Assembly (NCBI RefSeq): GCF_030272615.1
Contig: NC_081406.1
Span: 143,213,041-143,277,040, forward strand
Length of the DNA: 64,000 nucleotides
Origin: Cryptomeria japonica
Lineage: Eukaryota; Streptophyta; Pinopsida; Cupressales; Cupressaceae
Reading direction: 5' to 3'
The notes under the pieces were generated by a model, which saw only the letters and a list, made by a program, of their open reading frames with translations, made no database searches and had not been told where the DNA came from. The position numbers were made by a program, and so were the translations under genes. Below are positions 34,960 through 46,060 of the stretch, piece by piece (the first letter of the stretch is position 1; every line of letters starts with the position of its first letter).

Positions 34960-35660
34960 TGAAAAATTATGCAATCCCCCAAGAAATTGAAATTAAAATT
35001 AGGGTTTTGCTAAAATAACCTCCGAATTTAAATTTAAAATTACCCACTAGGAGATAGAAATTTAAATTTAAAATTAGGGCTAAAAATAACCTCTTAATTT
35101 TGAAATTCAAAATTTAAAATGATCTAAAGAAAATTTAAATTTAAAATTAGGACTTTATAAAATGAACCTCTTAACATTTAAATTTAAAATGTGATGTTGA
35201 AATTTGAGAATTGAAATAATCAATTTAAATTTAAAATTAGGGCTCTTTTAATTAACCACTTAATTTTAAAATTTAAAATTTGAAATTTCATCCAAGATCA
35301 CAATTTTGAATTTGAAACAAATTTGAAATGGAAAATTCAAAATTTAAATAACTCACAAGCTTAATTTTTAAAATTTAAAAATTAGGGTGTTTCAAATAAA
35401 CTACTTAATTTTAAAATTTGACTTGCAAGTGAAAATTTGAATTTTTGAAATTGAAAAATACTCTGATCTAAAACAATTAATCTAAATTAAGCAACTCACA
35501 AGCTTAGTTTTGAAATGAAAAATTAGGGTTTTAGTGAAATTAACCTCTAAATTTTTAAAATTTGCAAGGAACTCAAACTTGCAAATGAAAACTTGAATTT
35601 TAAGTTGCATAAACAATAAGGTCCAAGGACATAAATTAAAAATAAGGGTGTAAGGCATTG
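34960..35660. repeat. Diverged AT-rich repeats in the element leader
   Basis: At least six copies of a phrase like ATTAGGGyTTT...TAACCTCTTAATTTT occur at about 34997, 35072, 35141, 35237, 35382 and 35523, separated by AAATTTAAAATT strings. On the minus strand they lie between the primer-binding site and gag. Spacing is irregular (about 70-145 bp). Confidence 0.6.
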
Positions 35661-35672
35661 GGTTCACCAAAA
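35655..35672 (-). other. Primer-binding site of gag-only element
   Basis: On the minus strand, after LTR end TTTACA and two or three bases, TGGTGAACCCAATGCCTT follows. It begins with TGG, complementary to a tRNA CCA end. The tRNA is not the usual initiator methionine species and was not identified. Confidence 0.7.
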
Positions 35673-36846
35673 TGTAAAGGTGAAAATTGACTTAGGATTG
35701 CAACATAAAAGGGAGGAACCATTAAATCAATTTCACTAGGGAAACATTACATTCAAAAGAGGAAGGGAATCCACTAGATTCACTCATGTCATATAAAGAT
35801 TGAATACTAAATGGATTGAATTAATTTTGATTTCCACTTTTGTAAGTTGAAATGCTAAATTAAGGTAAAATGCTAAAAAATGAAGGAAAAACTAAGAAAA
35901 TAGTGAGCTACAAACGTGGGATTTTTGCATGCACTTGGATTTGAACAATATATGCAGATTCAGATCTGATCCTTGAAAGAGCTCCGAAAATGTCAAGATC
36001 ATGGTGGTGGGCTCCCTAGTTCTCCTACTCTTCCACACGTCAAAAAGGGTTGATTCATCTATGCAAATAATGCTTATTCTAAAGATCACAACTCCATCCT
36101 ATTTCCTACACACATAAAGAGGGAAAAAAGTTGGGAATAGGGGCTTGCCTTAGGTCAAACATCGGTTTTGGAATTAACCATGAAATTTAAATAAATTTAA
36201 TTGAAATGGCTGTATTAAAAGATTCTCCTTCTAAGGGAGATGCTGAATTATGACTAAAAATTGAATGATGATTTCTCCTTGTGAAGTTTTGCTTGCCTCC
36301 ACATGGAAATAGGTTTTATGAATTCTTCAATAAAATAGGATGAATGATGTCTTCTTCAATGCTTGAATCTTGACTTTATTGTTGCTTTGAGGCTTGAAGG
36401 AAGACTGCAAATGCTTGATTGCTCTTAAGTTCTTGAATTCTTGATCTCATGTATGCTTTATTGATTTCCATTTGTTCAAATGAGAGGGGAAAACCTCTTC
36501 ATATACCTTCCTGCCGGGAAAACTGACTAATTTTCTGACATGAGCCGACACAGAGAGGGGGATCCCACTCATTTTTGAAATTCTAAAATGGGTTTAAAGA
36601 GGGCCCAATTTAGGGAGGACCAAGGCATGGTGCCCTGGTCCTAGTGAGGACTAGGGTGCTACACCCTAGTCCTACCCTATTTCGGGTTAGGATTAAGGTG
36701 CATAATGAGTGGAAAATCAAGGTTTGTGTCATTTATGAGGTGTATGAGCATAATTAGTTCTTCGAACAGGCCAAGGGGCGCAAACACTAAGGTGAAAACT
36801 CAAATGTGGTCAAAATGGGAAAGGGGTGCAATTTTAGGATGCTACA
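35673..36846 (-). repeat. 5' LTR of gag-only element
   Basis: 1174 bp, aligned throughout with 29431-30604. On the minus strand it starts TGTAGCATCC at 36846 and ends CCTTTACA at 35673. Confidence 0.9.
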
Positions 36847-37540
36847 ACAACACAAGATTTATGTGGAGAAACCCTTACATGATAAAAACTGTCCAAGAAG
36901 AGAGACCAAGTATGTATTATCCATGATAAAAATATTACCATACATTCACTTCCATTCCTCCTTATTTTTCTTTAATTTAACAACACTTTGTTACTTCTCT
37001 AACCTATAAAAAGTCATTACATTCTACTAACCCAAGGCAACAATTTATAGAAGAGTTGGTGTGATAAATTCACTATAGATTCCATAAATAAGAGAAAAAC
37101 ACCATCTGCACTTAGTGGATAGCCTATAAACTTAGTAAAAAATAATAAATATTCACATGGCCTACCCATGGGTAATTAAAAATGGTGAAACCCAATCGTC
37201 CATAACTCCCCAATAGCTCTTACGGCTCAATCCTAGAACATACAAATATGTGTGCCCAACTTAAGATAGCATGCAAATGAAGTATGTCAACATGCACAGA
37301 CATGCAAGTCTAGGTGGTCTCTACCCAAAAAGTAAATTCTCAAAGGAATATTGTCCTAGAAGACTTTGTAATTACCATTAAAAAGTGTCTACCTTTATGG
37401 AATACAATTGAAATTTTTTACAGGAAATAAATATTAAATATGTTGGCTCTCATGTCCCCTAGAACACTTTCCAAAGAATTTGGAGACTCATAGGGATGAC
37501 ATATGAATTTAAGCTTAATTTGACCTATCTTAATAGAGTT
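36847..37540. other. Non-coding spacer inside gypsy pol, right part (copy A)
   Basis: Continues the spacer after the nested element, with 'ACACAAGATTTATGTGGAGA' at 36851, 'CTAACCCAAGGCAACAATTT' and 'CCTATAAACTTAGTAAAAAA', all shared with copy B at about 54550-54850. Confidence 0.7.
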
Positions 37541-38860
37541 CATTCAAAGTCGTACATTTGTAATAAAACAACAATGTAAAATCGAACAAGGTTGTAGGTG
37601 TGTTGAGTAGGAGGAAACTACTGATATATATAAAGATAGTTGTAATGGGGTTTTATGAGCTGAAACACTTGTATGAGAATGAATTTGATTTTTTATAATC
37701 TTAGAAAGCAAGTAGAGAATGGATAGTGACCAACAAAAATAAGTGGTTGGATTATTTCCTTTAATATGATATATTCTTCATAGGGAATAAATTGTGCATA
37801 CACAAGAGTTTGATGTGATATAACTTGATCAAGGATACACATAGTGGTGGACTAGTACGACACTTTAGCATTGATAAGAAAAAATCTTTTGTGAGTGGAC
37901 ATTACTTTTGGCCTGAAGTTTATAAGGATATAAGTAAATTTATTCAATAATTTAGAACTTTTCAAGTTGCAAAAGGAAGTAGTTAGAATGTTGGAATGCA
38001 CCAACCTTTAACTATATGAAAGAGACCTTGGGAGGATATCAATATGGATTTCATAATGGGATTACCAAATACACAGAGAGGACATGAATACATATTTTTC
38101 AGTAGTGGATCAATTTTTCAAGATGGCATATTTAATTTCTTGTAAGAAGACACATGATGCTATACATATTGTTGACTTATTTTTCAAGGAGATCATGAGA
38201 TTGCATGGTTTACCAAATAGTATCATTTTAGATAAGGATAACAAGTTTGCCATACATTATTGGAAAATATTATCAAAGAAGATGAAGATGGACCTAAAGT
38301 TCATTTTGACATTTCACCCACATACTAATGGAAAAATAGAGGTAGTAAATAATATTTTGGTTAACTTGTTGAGATGTCTAGTAGGATATGAGTTGGGAAA
38401 TTGGGACATAATCCTATTGTAGGTCAAGTTTGCATACAATAACTAAATTAATAGGAGTATAGGGAGAAAACCATTTGATATTGTGATCGGATTGCATCCC
38501 AAGGGATTTTTAGATACTAAATCTAAAATGAGCATGAAAGTAGAGGAAATTGTAGGCTACATGGAAACATTGCATAGCCAAGTGAAAGCTAATTTGGAGA
38601 CAATTAACAATAGATGTATGGGTCAATATGAGAGGAAGAGACACAAAAAATTGGTAGTTAGGGATGAAGTTGTGGTATATCTGTATATTTTTAGTAGGAA
38701 CATACAACAAGTTGAAGATGAAAATTTTTGGCCCATGAAATTTTTTAGAAAGTTCAACTCAAGGAATGATCATAAAGTGGAGCTACCAAAGGGATTTGGC
38801 ATATTATCAATATCCAACATTGTATATTTTCATCAGTATCATGGAGGTTAGTCAATACAT
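37540..38860 (+). pseudogene. Ty3/gypsy integrase, copy A
   Basis: Zinc region 'HSGGLVRHFSIDK' and 'GHYFWPEVYKDISKF' with the later cysteine pair lost ('FRTFQVAKGSS'). Core: 'WEDINMDFIMGLP', 'SVVDQFFKMAYLISCKKTHD', 'LHGLPNSIILDKDNKFAIHY' and 'HTNGKIEVVNNILVNLLRCL', keeping D, D and E. The tail reads 'GRKPFDIVIGL', 'QYERKRHKKLVV' and 'FNSRNDHKVELP'. A one-base shift near 38090 and stops near 38419 and 38443 break it. Homologous to 55265-56640. Confidence 0.85.
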
Positions 38861-38941
38861 AAGTTTTTTCAAGGAGCAACTATATATCATAGCAACAACA
38901 AGACTAGGTTGAGGAGATTTTGGATAGCAAGGTGGGGCACA

Positions 38942-39179
38942 ATTCTATACATAGGACCCCAAATAGAGAACACAAATATCCACTAAGGTGGTACATACAC
39001 CCAAATCCAACACACAACCATGCACAAATGAATATATTTCCACCTTGGATTTCGTAGCCAACTCAACCTACCACCTATCATCTTTCTTTGTCATAGCAAG
39101 CCCACATTGCTCTACTACAGATGGAGAAATGAAAGAAATCTAAAGAACTTGAATCAAATAATACTGAGCAAGAGATACC
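38942..39179. other. Intergenic, nothing recognised
   Basis: No coding or repeat signal identified between the R2 end and the gag remnant. Confidence 0.4.
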
Positions 39180-40532
39180 ACCTATCTCACCTATGGTCTA
39201 AACAAATCTAGTTTGGTGCTCAACCTAACGTATATCAACTACCGCAAATATAAAATGAGATCTCCCTGCATCACCTACTATGGGCTCTGAAGCAATTGGC
39301 CTCTAACCTAACATCTGAGGATAATGAACAACAATATGTCCCTATCAAACACAAGTTGAACAAATTCCTCTACTGAAGCTCTTCTAACTGGGGGTGCGCT
39401 AGGTTGTTGAACACTACCTCTGCTAGAATCTTGCTGAAAGCTTCGTTCTAGCTGAGAAGGAAAGGATTATCTATCTCGCTGCCTACTGTGATTCCTATCA
39501 ACGTGCGACCTAAAACCACAAACAAACCTATGACTCTAAGGATATTTCTTCTGATACTACCGACCACTCCTGAAGGAAGAGGCATAACTCTTGGAAAAAC
39601 TTGAGGCCTGTGGTTGTGCACCTCTCACAACTGATCCTGAAGATGGAGTACTAGCCATTTGCACACCTGGTGTACCTCCCAAAGATAGTCAAATTATCCT
39701 CAACCAAGTGCGTCTTCTACATAGATACCTCCATAGTCTTGGGCTCGAGAATCTAAACTCCACCATTGATATTGTCATTAAGACCTCTAACAAAAATGTT
39801 GCACCAACATAGCCTCATCATCCACTATCCTAGTGTACTACTTAAGTTCAAAGAACTTATGCTTGTACTGCTCAACTATCATATTTTGTTGTCTCAAATC
39901 ATGAAACTCGTCTGCCTTCATCTATCTCCAAAGATCTGATAAGAAATGAGCATGAAACCACTCAAGAAAGAACTCCCATGAAACTCTCACAATATCCAAA
40001 TGTAGCTTCTACTCCTCCACACTCCACTATGTAGACACAAAATCATGAAGGTGCATGATTGCACACCTAGCGTTGGTGTTACTTCTATATGGGTGCATAG
40101 AAAAACACCTACCCATATCCAAAAGCCAAGTCTTTGCCTCTATGCCACTGCTAAAACCATTAAAAGTGGGAGGATGAGACCTAAGAAGATCTCTCATGTG
40201 ACCCGTTGTAATTTCATCCTGATCTAGAATTGTATCAACTCTCCTCAAAGGTGAATGCGAAAACTCCCTCTCTTTCTCTTGAAACTGAACTCTATCTTGA
40301 TGTTTAGAACGATGAGGCTCCTCTTACTTATTATCCTCTTGTCTCAATCCCAATGACTAAGAAGCTCTTGAAGCACATTAATCAACTGTGAAATTGCATC
40401 ACCCTAGGCTCCTTCCTCCTAATGGTCATGCAACTACTCCTCATTGAATAACTCTTCATAAACCTCAGGATGAGGATTCCATCAAGTACCCATATGACCA
40501 CCACGTTCACAACCTCTACCTCTAGATGACAT
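39180..40532 (-). pseudogene. Ty3/gypsy gag remnant
   Basis: Minus-strand sense from ATG at 40532 ('MSSRGRGCERGGHMGT') through 'DLLRSHPPTFNGFSSGIEAK', 'TWLLDMGRCFSMHPYRSNTN' and 'ARCAIMHLHDF' (open at 40027-40248) to 'DEFHDLRQQNM' and 'MLVQHF'. This is the capsid-forming Retrotrans_gag order. Stops and shifts are frequent, and the part below about 39800 is barely readable. The next pol domains are absent. A GGTATCACTTCC string upstream of the start (minus strand, near 40640) may be the decayed primer-binding site. Confidence 0.7.
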
Positions 40533-40654
40533 CTTGTCTAACCAAGATGCAAAGGAACTATGAGATAAAATCTACGACATCTAATGCAAGAAAATAACTA
40601 GCAGGGATAACCATATAAACATATCATGCTCTACCATAGGAAGTGATACCTTTG

Positions 40655-40708
40655 TTCCCTTTTTTATTAAGCGTCAAATAGGTAACTTCCTTACTCTTCT
40701 TTTTTTAG
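40655..40708 (-). repeat. Possible stub of the gypsy 5' LTR
   Basis: After the candidate primer-binding site the plus strand begins TGTTCCCTTTTTTATTAAG, compatible with an LTR end. It runs only about 54 bp before the next LTR start at 40709. Inference from spacing only. Confidence 0.35.
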
Positions 40709-42043
40709 TAGGAATTGTAGACACCTAAAAATGGTCAACGCTTGCGGAGTCATACTTTAACATTGGCGCATTGCCTTATTTTAGGGTTTTTGCATCGCAT
40801 TAACATTTCTCCTATGTCATGCATTTGGTCTTTATCATTTGTGAGCATCGAGTCTTTCTTCTGTGTTCTTCATTCATCTCGCTCTCAAATTAGGTCTTGT
40901 CGACAACACTATCCAGTCATGATTTTGATCGATTTTATCCTGTCGCATCAATGTGCGTGCTCATTTGTCATCATTTTGGACATCGTCAATCCTAATTAGG
41001 ATTTTGTCCTCTTTTCAATCTTGTCATTTTGCGATCAATTTGTCATCGATCGTCGTCCTTCTCAATCGTGTCAATTTGGATCAATTTGTCATTATTCCTC
41101 GTAAATTGGTGCATTTATCAATCAAAATTGTTTGTTAGCATTGGTCCTTTGTCAATTCAAAATCATGATCGAATCAACATCAAGTCAATTTTATATCAAG
41201 ACCTAATTGTCATCCTTGCATTTTTAATTTAACCTTGTTTGTCATTTTCTCTCCATTCTCCCTCTAGGTTAAATAATTTATTTATTTATCCTAAGTCTTC
41301 TTGTCACAATTAAATGTTTATTTAATTGGCTAATTAATTCCTCCTATTTTTATAAATTAATTAATGAATGAGAAATTATTAATTAATTTACCTAATTTGC
41401 ATCAATTTCCTAATTTCCACCTATTTTCTAATTTGTCAAAATCAATTTCCACATAATTAATTTTTCTCTAGTTCTCCCTATTTTTGTGCTTTGGTGGAAG
41501 CATGAATTTCTCATGCGTCATACTTTTGGCATAGCAAGATGTCATAAGCCTCTAGTCTTCTGACCTTTGCATTGGCAATATGTCATAATTCATGACATAG
41601 AAGGTGTCATAACCTTCTTCTTTCCACTCAATTTTCCCATTTTGAAATCAATTGCCTCTAATATCAATTTCATGCTAATCTTGTATGTTCTCCAATTTAT
41701 CTATAAATTGGATGAATTTCTTCAATCAAGAATAATCAGATTATCGAATTTCTAATCACTTTGTCAAATCAATCACACTTCGAGTATTCTTGCATTACTA
41801 TCTTGTCTACTTGCTTTCATCTCATGTGTATGCACTAGTAGGTGAGATCCACAACAAAGCTATTTGAAGAAGAAAGAAGGACAATGGAGCCACATGAAGG
41901 AGATATTCAGATCTGCATTTGGTTTGCTTAGATTTTAATCTTGAATATCTTGTTTTCATATCTCTATTGGATGTAATTAGGATTGATCATTGCATTTGTG
42001 CTTTTGTGATTGAGCTAGCTTAATTTGATACTTGCTTAGGAGA
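40709..42043 (+). repeat. LTR fragment of the TGTAGACACC type
   Basis: Starts TGTAGACACCTAAAAATGG, the same opening as the minus-strand LTR ending at 57639 (TGTAGACACCTAAAATTATCC). It continues without coding, with many 'ATCAATTTGTCAT' and 'TTAATTAATT' phrases, for about 1.3 kb. The right end is uncertain and no body follows, so this is a solo or truncated LTR. Confidence 0.55.
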
Positions 42044-42317
42044 TGTTGACCTCCAAAATAAGGTTCCACCTTCTAAGACACATGTCTTCAATTGATAATG
42101 GACAATTCAATCTCCTTTATCTTAATCTTATATTCCTTATAGAATCTTTCTCCTTTAATGAATAATACTCATTAAATTCTTCACAAAATCTGCCTTGAAC
42201 AATTATTCTTCTCTCCTCATCAATGTCATTGTGTTTGAAATAATGGATCTTCACATAACACACATATTCTCTTCATAAATCTACTGGTGTATATATATAT
42301 AAATTATTCACTCTACA
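42044..42317 (+). repeat. Direct repeat D, copy 1 (TRIM-like terminal repeat?)
   Basis: Begins TGTTGACCTCCAAAA and ends CTCTACA. It matches 42597-42869 closely ('AATGGACAATTCAATCTCC', 'GAACAATTATTCTTCTCTCC'). Confidence 0.75.
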
Positions 42318-42596
42318 TGTATAAGATAATCTTTTACATTTTCAACTTAATAATCACAATGCTATTAACACAAACAATTAAAACACAAGAACACAAGATT
42401 TTTGTGGAAACCCTTGCAAGAGAAAATCCAGGTAGAAAGATTTTCTTATATAAGATTCTCTTACAAACTTTGTAGGCACCAACCTACTTGAGACACAAAT
42501 TGCACCTATCTTTGTAGGCACCAGCCCACTAGAGACACCAATCCCCACTACTGAGCACGAACTCAACAAGAGATGCCAATCTCCTCTTCTAGCAAA
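42318..42596. other. Sequence between the D repeats
   Basis: 279 bp without coding. It contains 'ACACAAGATTTTTGTGGAAA' plus CCC at 42394-42416 and a repeated phrase 'TTTGTAGGCACCA' (42469, 42511). With TG...CA repeats on both sides the whole (42044-42869) could be a terminal-repeat retrotransposon in miniature. Primer-binding and polypurine sites are weak and no TSD is seen. Confidence 0.45.
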
Positions 42597-42869
42597 TGTT
42601 GACCTCCAAAACAAGGTTTCAAATTTGGAAACACGTGTCTTCAATTGGTAATGGACAATTCAATCTCCTTTATCTTAATCTTATATGCCTTCTAGAATCT
42701 TTCTCCTTTAATGAATGATACTCATAAAATTCTTCACAAAATCTTCCTTGAACAATTATTCTTCTCTCCTCATCAATTTCCTTGTGTTTGAATAATGGTC
42801 TTCACACAACACACATATTATCTTCATAAATCTACTGATGTATATATGATATAAATTATTTACTCTACA
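42597..42869 (+). repeat. Direct repeat D, copy 2
   Basis: Second copy of the 274-bp repeat, 553 bp from the first. Confidence 0.75.
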
Positions 42870-43500
42870 CACTTTCTCCACATACTTCTCATTCTATTTA
42901 TATATTTATGTCTCTATTAAGATATGCATCCTTTTGAAGAGTGATATCCTTTTAAATAGACATGACTTTTGTTAACATTCCTTAATCTTCATTGTTGTCT
43001 ATTGAAAGCTTTAATTATTACATTTTAAAATAAATTAATTGCTACTCCTCTAAATGTTCGTTAATCTAGTTTTGGGTGATATAAACTTTGTTTATATATG
43101 TTCCTTTGTGGGTGCCAAAGGGTGATCAACCCATTCACATGTAAATTCAATTCCTTTTAATTTGCTTGAGATGGCAACAACACTAGAAGGATTAGCCTAA
43201 GGAAGATGAAGATTCCTTAAAGGGTCAAACCCAAAAAGAATCAATAATATTATTTTAATTCTAGCATTTTAATTTGTATTTGTTTTTCATTAAATAAACT
43301 CAACGTTGTCATAATGAAGTTGACCATCTTTAATAATTGTAGTAAAACAATTGGTAGCCTTTAGCCTTTAGCCTTTGTCCATCATATGATTTTTTCTATT
43401 GACAAAATGCTCTTCTCACCTTTGACATCAATGACAATGTTCTTGTCAACAATTTTGTCCATGTACACCTTTGACATCAATGGCAATATTTGTAATGGTT
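42870..43500. other. Intergenic, nothing recognised
   Basis: AT-rich. A phrase 'TTTGACATCAATG' with 'CAATGTTCTTGTCAAC' occurs twice near 43422 and 43470. No gene. Confidence 0.4.
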
Positions 43501-43971
43501 TCAACAGCTTGGGTTTTTTAGTTTATTCTTTGTTCTACCTAGGTTGGCCCTATAGGGGGTTAGAGATTTTGTGTAGCTGATAATAAGAATAACAAGCCTC
43601 TCATGGATGATCGGAAATTTGGGATTTTTTCTATGCTTAGATATAGAAAGCTCAACCAAGGTTGAACAATAAAATGGCAAGGAAACTAAGATTTTGTGCC
43701 CAAAATGATATTCATAATTATTCTCAAACCACCCCTCAAGGGTCATGTACCTCATTATCAACTCCATAATTGCATCCCAAATGTGTTTAACAAAGGTTCT
43801 CTCATAACCAAAGTGGAGCTTGACTAATTTCCTCCTTTCGTTATCCTTGAAGAAAATTTGCATTTCTACTTCTCCTACTTTTAAATATTTGAAGATTTTT
43901 ATTCCCTCTCTTAAAAGCCCAAACACCTGAGCATTCAACTCTTTGTTGATAGTCACCTCCCATCCAAACAT
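43501..43971 (-). pseudogene. Retroelement-type ORF fragment, uncharacterised family
   Basis: 156 open codons. 'HIWDAIMELIMRYMTLEGWF', 'NNYEYHFGHKILVSLPFYCS' and 'HRKNPKFPIIHERLVILIIS' align block by block with 'PWREVLFVLMRYITLDGRF', 'KVYGYHFILLNHF' and 'KENPLGDIAMHQGLMVLIYD' in the LINE-borne ORF at 60762-61499. Both also have 'KLVKL' just before an aromatic stretch. No catalytic motif is visible. It ends at a stop near 43501 and has no neighbouring element parts that I can identify. I infer a fragment of a retroelement gene, perhaps gag-like. Confidence 0.55.
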
Positions 43972-44230
43972 TGAGATAGTTCTACTCTTCTATGTGCTCT
44001 CTATAATTTTGGTTGCTCCAATCTAACCTCACATTAAATAATAGTTTACAATGTTTAGGGCGTCAATGTAAGAAGCACCAACCCTTGAACTTTAGGGCAC
44101 CAACCCAAGGTGCGCCAACCCCTGATTTTATGAGCACCTACTCAAAGGAGCACCTACCCCTGTTCTAAGCACCCACTCAGAGATTTACAGTGATTGCTCA
44201 AGTTTACAATGCAATGATAAAGCCTTGTTA
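43972..44230. other. Short repeats GCACCAACCC
   Basis: Phrases such as 'AGCACCAACCC', 'GCACCAACCCAAGG', 'GCGCCAACCCC', 'GCACCTACCCC' recur at about 44080-44170, a small diverged tandem array. Confidence 0.5.
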
Positions 44231-46060
44231 CAAATGAGTTTTGTAACACTTACAAAATTCTCACGGGCGGTGTGAAGCATAGGGCGGTTTTCTCGGGCGA
44301 TCGTGAAGCGTATCTATATCCTCCCACAAATAGAATCTACCTCCACTACTATATCTCCCAGAACTAGAGTTTCCTACCGATGGTCGGGTGGGAGGGAATT
44401 ATAGATATAGTACGGAACTAGCCGTTTACCACCGGTTCCGGGGGATGGGTTGATTAATTGTTCCGGTGGGCGAAGCCCTGGTGAGGTAGATGCCTGACGT
44501 TGTGGGTGGCGGGTGGGGGGGGGGATTCTAGTGGCGAGAAAGATGAAGCCGGCCCCAATGGGGTGGGTGGGAGTTCGCCGTTCCCCGGCACTGAAAATGT
44601 CAAGATTAGTGGCTGGGCATCATGAAACGTATATACTCTGGCTTCAGAAACTTCTCAGAAATCGTCACCCGTATCCCGCATATTCAATCCACGAAGCAGG
44701 GTGGGAGGAGATAGTTGGTGGGTGGGAGGCTCTAGTTGGGTGGGGGGGCCCCTACAATTCTATGGGTAGCGGATAATTGAAACCTTAGGAGCAGCGGATG
44801 AAATAAAATTATGTTCGGATAATTCTTAGGGCCCCTGCCATAATGGCTGTTCGGATAATGAAGGCAACTAAGGCAGGGGGTAGGGCCATATTCTATACGT
44901 CACATGGGTGGGTGGGGGGGAATTCTAGGGCCCCGAGGGATGGGATAAGTCATAGATGGTGGGGGCCACATCTTCCTCCTCCCAGAAGCGCAACCCCTAC
45001 TATTCTAATGGACGGTGAAGAACCGGACCGTTGCAATTGAGATTTCTGTTACAGTTATGGGTACCTACGTAGCATCAGATCTGATTCAGACCATTTGGGT
45101 TTGGTTCGACCACTCCAATAGGTGTTGTTGAGCCTCCTCGAGCTGTCCCCAAGCGGAGTGCCCAGCTGTCCTTGGTTCACTTCTCCTCATGTGGATGCGA
45201 GGTGGGTGGGGGGACTGTTGCCAAATCAGCATTTTTGATGCACATACATAATGTGGGTGGTGATTTCGCTATTGACACATGTGGCATTCATCCTACCAAC
45301 TGCTGTTGTCACTTCTAGCATGTTTTGATTCACCCCAGACTCCTCCAACTCCTACACACATGCTGACTCCCTATATCCCCCCAATGGTAGTGGAGGAGAC
45401 ATGTGGCACTATGCGGTAACATGCACACATGTTGTGGATAATGCTATTCATCCCTTCAGTGTTCACCTCTACCCCCATGCATGCTACAAGCGCTCCAAGC
45501 ATGCTGTCAACTTCTCATCCAAGTGCCGAAAATGAGAAACCCACCTGGCAACAAACTCATGCTTGCTCATGACACCATGCTCACTCTGTGCCACTATATG
45601 CGATCAAACCATTATGCCGTACTCTAGCAAGTTGATCCCTTCCCCTTCCCTTTAGATAGTAGGGGGGTAGGGGTAGGGTCCATAGCCCCTCAAATTTTCT
45701 GGTAGGGCTTGACTGCCCCCTACTATTCTAAAGGGCCCCCTATCAATTCTCTGGGGCGCATTAATTTACCCATCAAATTTGAGGGCCTGGGAGCCCGCTA
45801 GAATGACGCTAGAATAAGGGTGGGTGGGAGGAGGCTATGGACTGCTCGCCCTACAATTCTATGGAGTGGGAGGGCCCCTCGACATTCTATGGTAGGGTGG
45901 GGGGCCCCTACTATTCGCGAGGGGCCTAAGAGGTAGATTAGTTGTTATTGTGGGGGGGTTCTATTGCCTATCTGTAGAGTTTCTCTATAATTGAGCAAAA
46001 GCGATTGCCCCTACTATTCTAATGGGCGGATGGGTAGGGAGCCCTTAGCCGGGAGAGCCG
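44231..46060. repeat. GC-richer island with repeated C-rich/ATTCTA/G-rich motif
   Basis: At least eight copies of a motif like CCCCTACwATTCTAwkGGG occur: about 44748, 44915 (reversed order of blocks), 44992, 45718, 45745, 45851, 45876, 45908 and 46010. G runs of four to ten (for example 44512-44524 and 45661-45680) alternate with them. C4 and G4 blocks can pair across an 11-base loop. No coding gene is supported. A GAGGTGGGTGGGGGGAC purine run followed by TGTTGCC at 45202-45224 looks like a polypurine tract and LTR start, but no matching LTR partner was found. Confidence 0.6.

Larger units (their letters stand above)
29431..36846 (-). mobile_element. Non-autonomous LTR element with gag and protease only
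   Basis: A 7.4-kb minus-strand element with two 1174-bp LTRs, a primer-binding site, a polypurine tract, gag, a retropepsin-like region and a Pro/Arg-rich C-terminal region. No reverse transcriptase, RNase H or integrase is present. It sits inside the spacer of R2 copy A, flanked by GCAAC (29426-29430) and ACAAC (36847-36851), a 5-bp TSD with one mismatch; copy B shows the uninterrupted sequence. LTRs differ at very roughly one base in ten to fifteen by eye, so it is moderately old. The organisation fits gag-only elements described in plants (TR-GAG type). Confidence 0.87.
26253..38941 (+). repeat. Composite repeat R2, copy A (interrupted)
   Basis: Homologous to 49498-56692 from 'CTAAAGGT' and 'GACACATTCAACTTTAGGA' at the left to 'GGATAGCAAGGTGGGGCA' at the right. 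In order it holds a non-coding leader, a CT/TA-rich tract (26755-26940), an antisense PPR fragment, gypsy reverse transcriptase, RNase H, a non-coding spacer and integrase. Copy A lacks about 310 bp present in copy B (deleted at about 27068) and is split by the LTR element at 29431-36846. No LTRs flank the unit. Confidence 0.8.

Noticed and set aside
45050-45125. tRNA-like string with GGTTCGACC (box-B-like) suggesting a SINE or tRNA
   Set aside because: No matching box A at the right distance, no acceptor stem and no anticodon stem could be formed by eye.
45202-45640. Possible copia 3' end and LTR start (polypurine run then TGTTGCC)
   Set aside because: The polypurine run is convincing in isolation, but no pol sequence precedes it and no second LTR was found, so I did not call an element.
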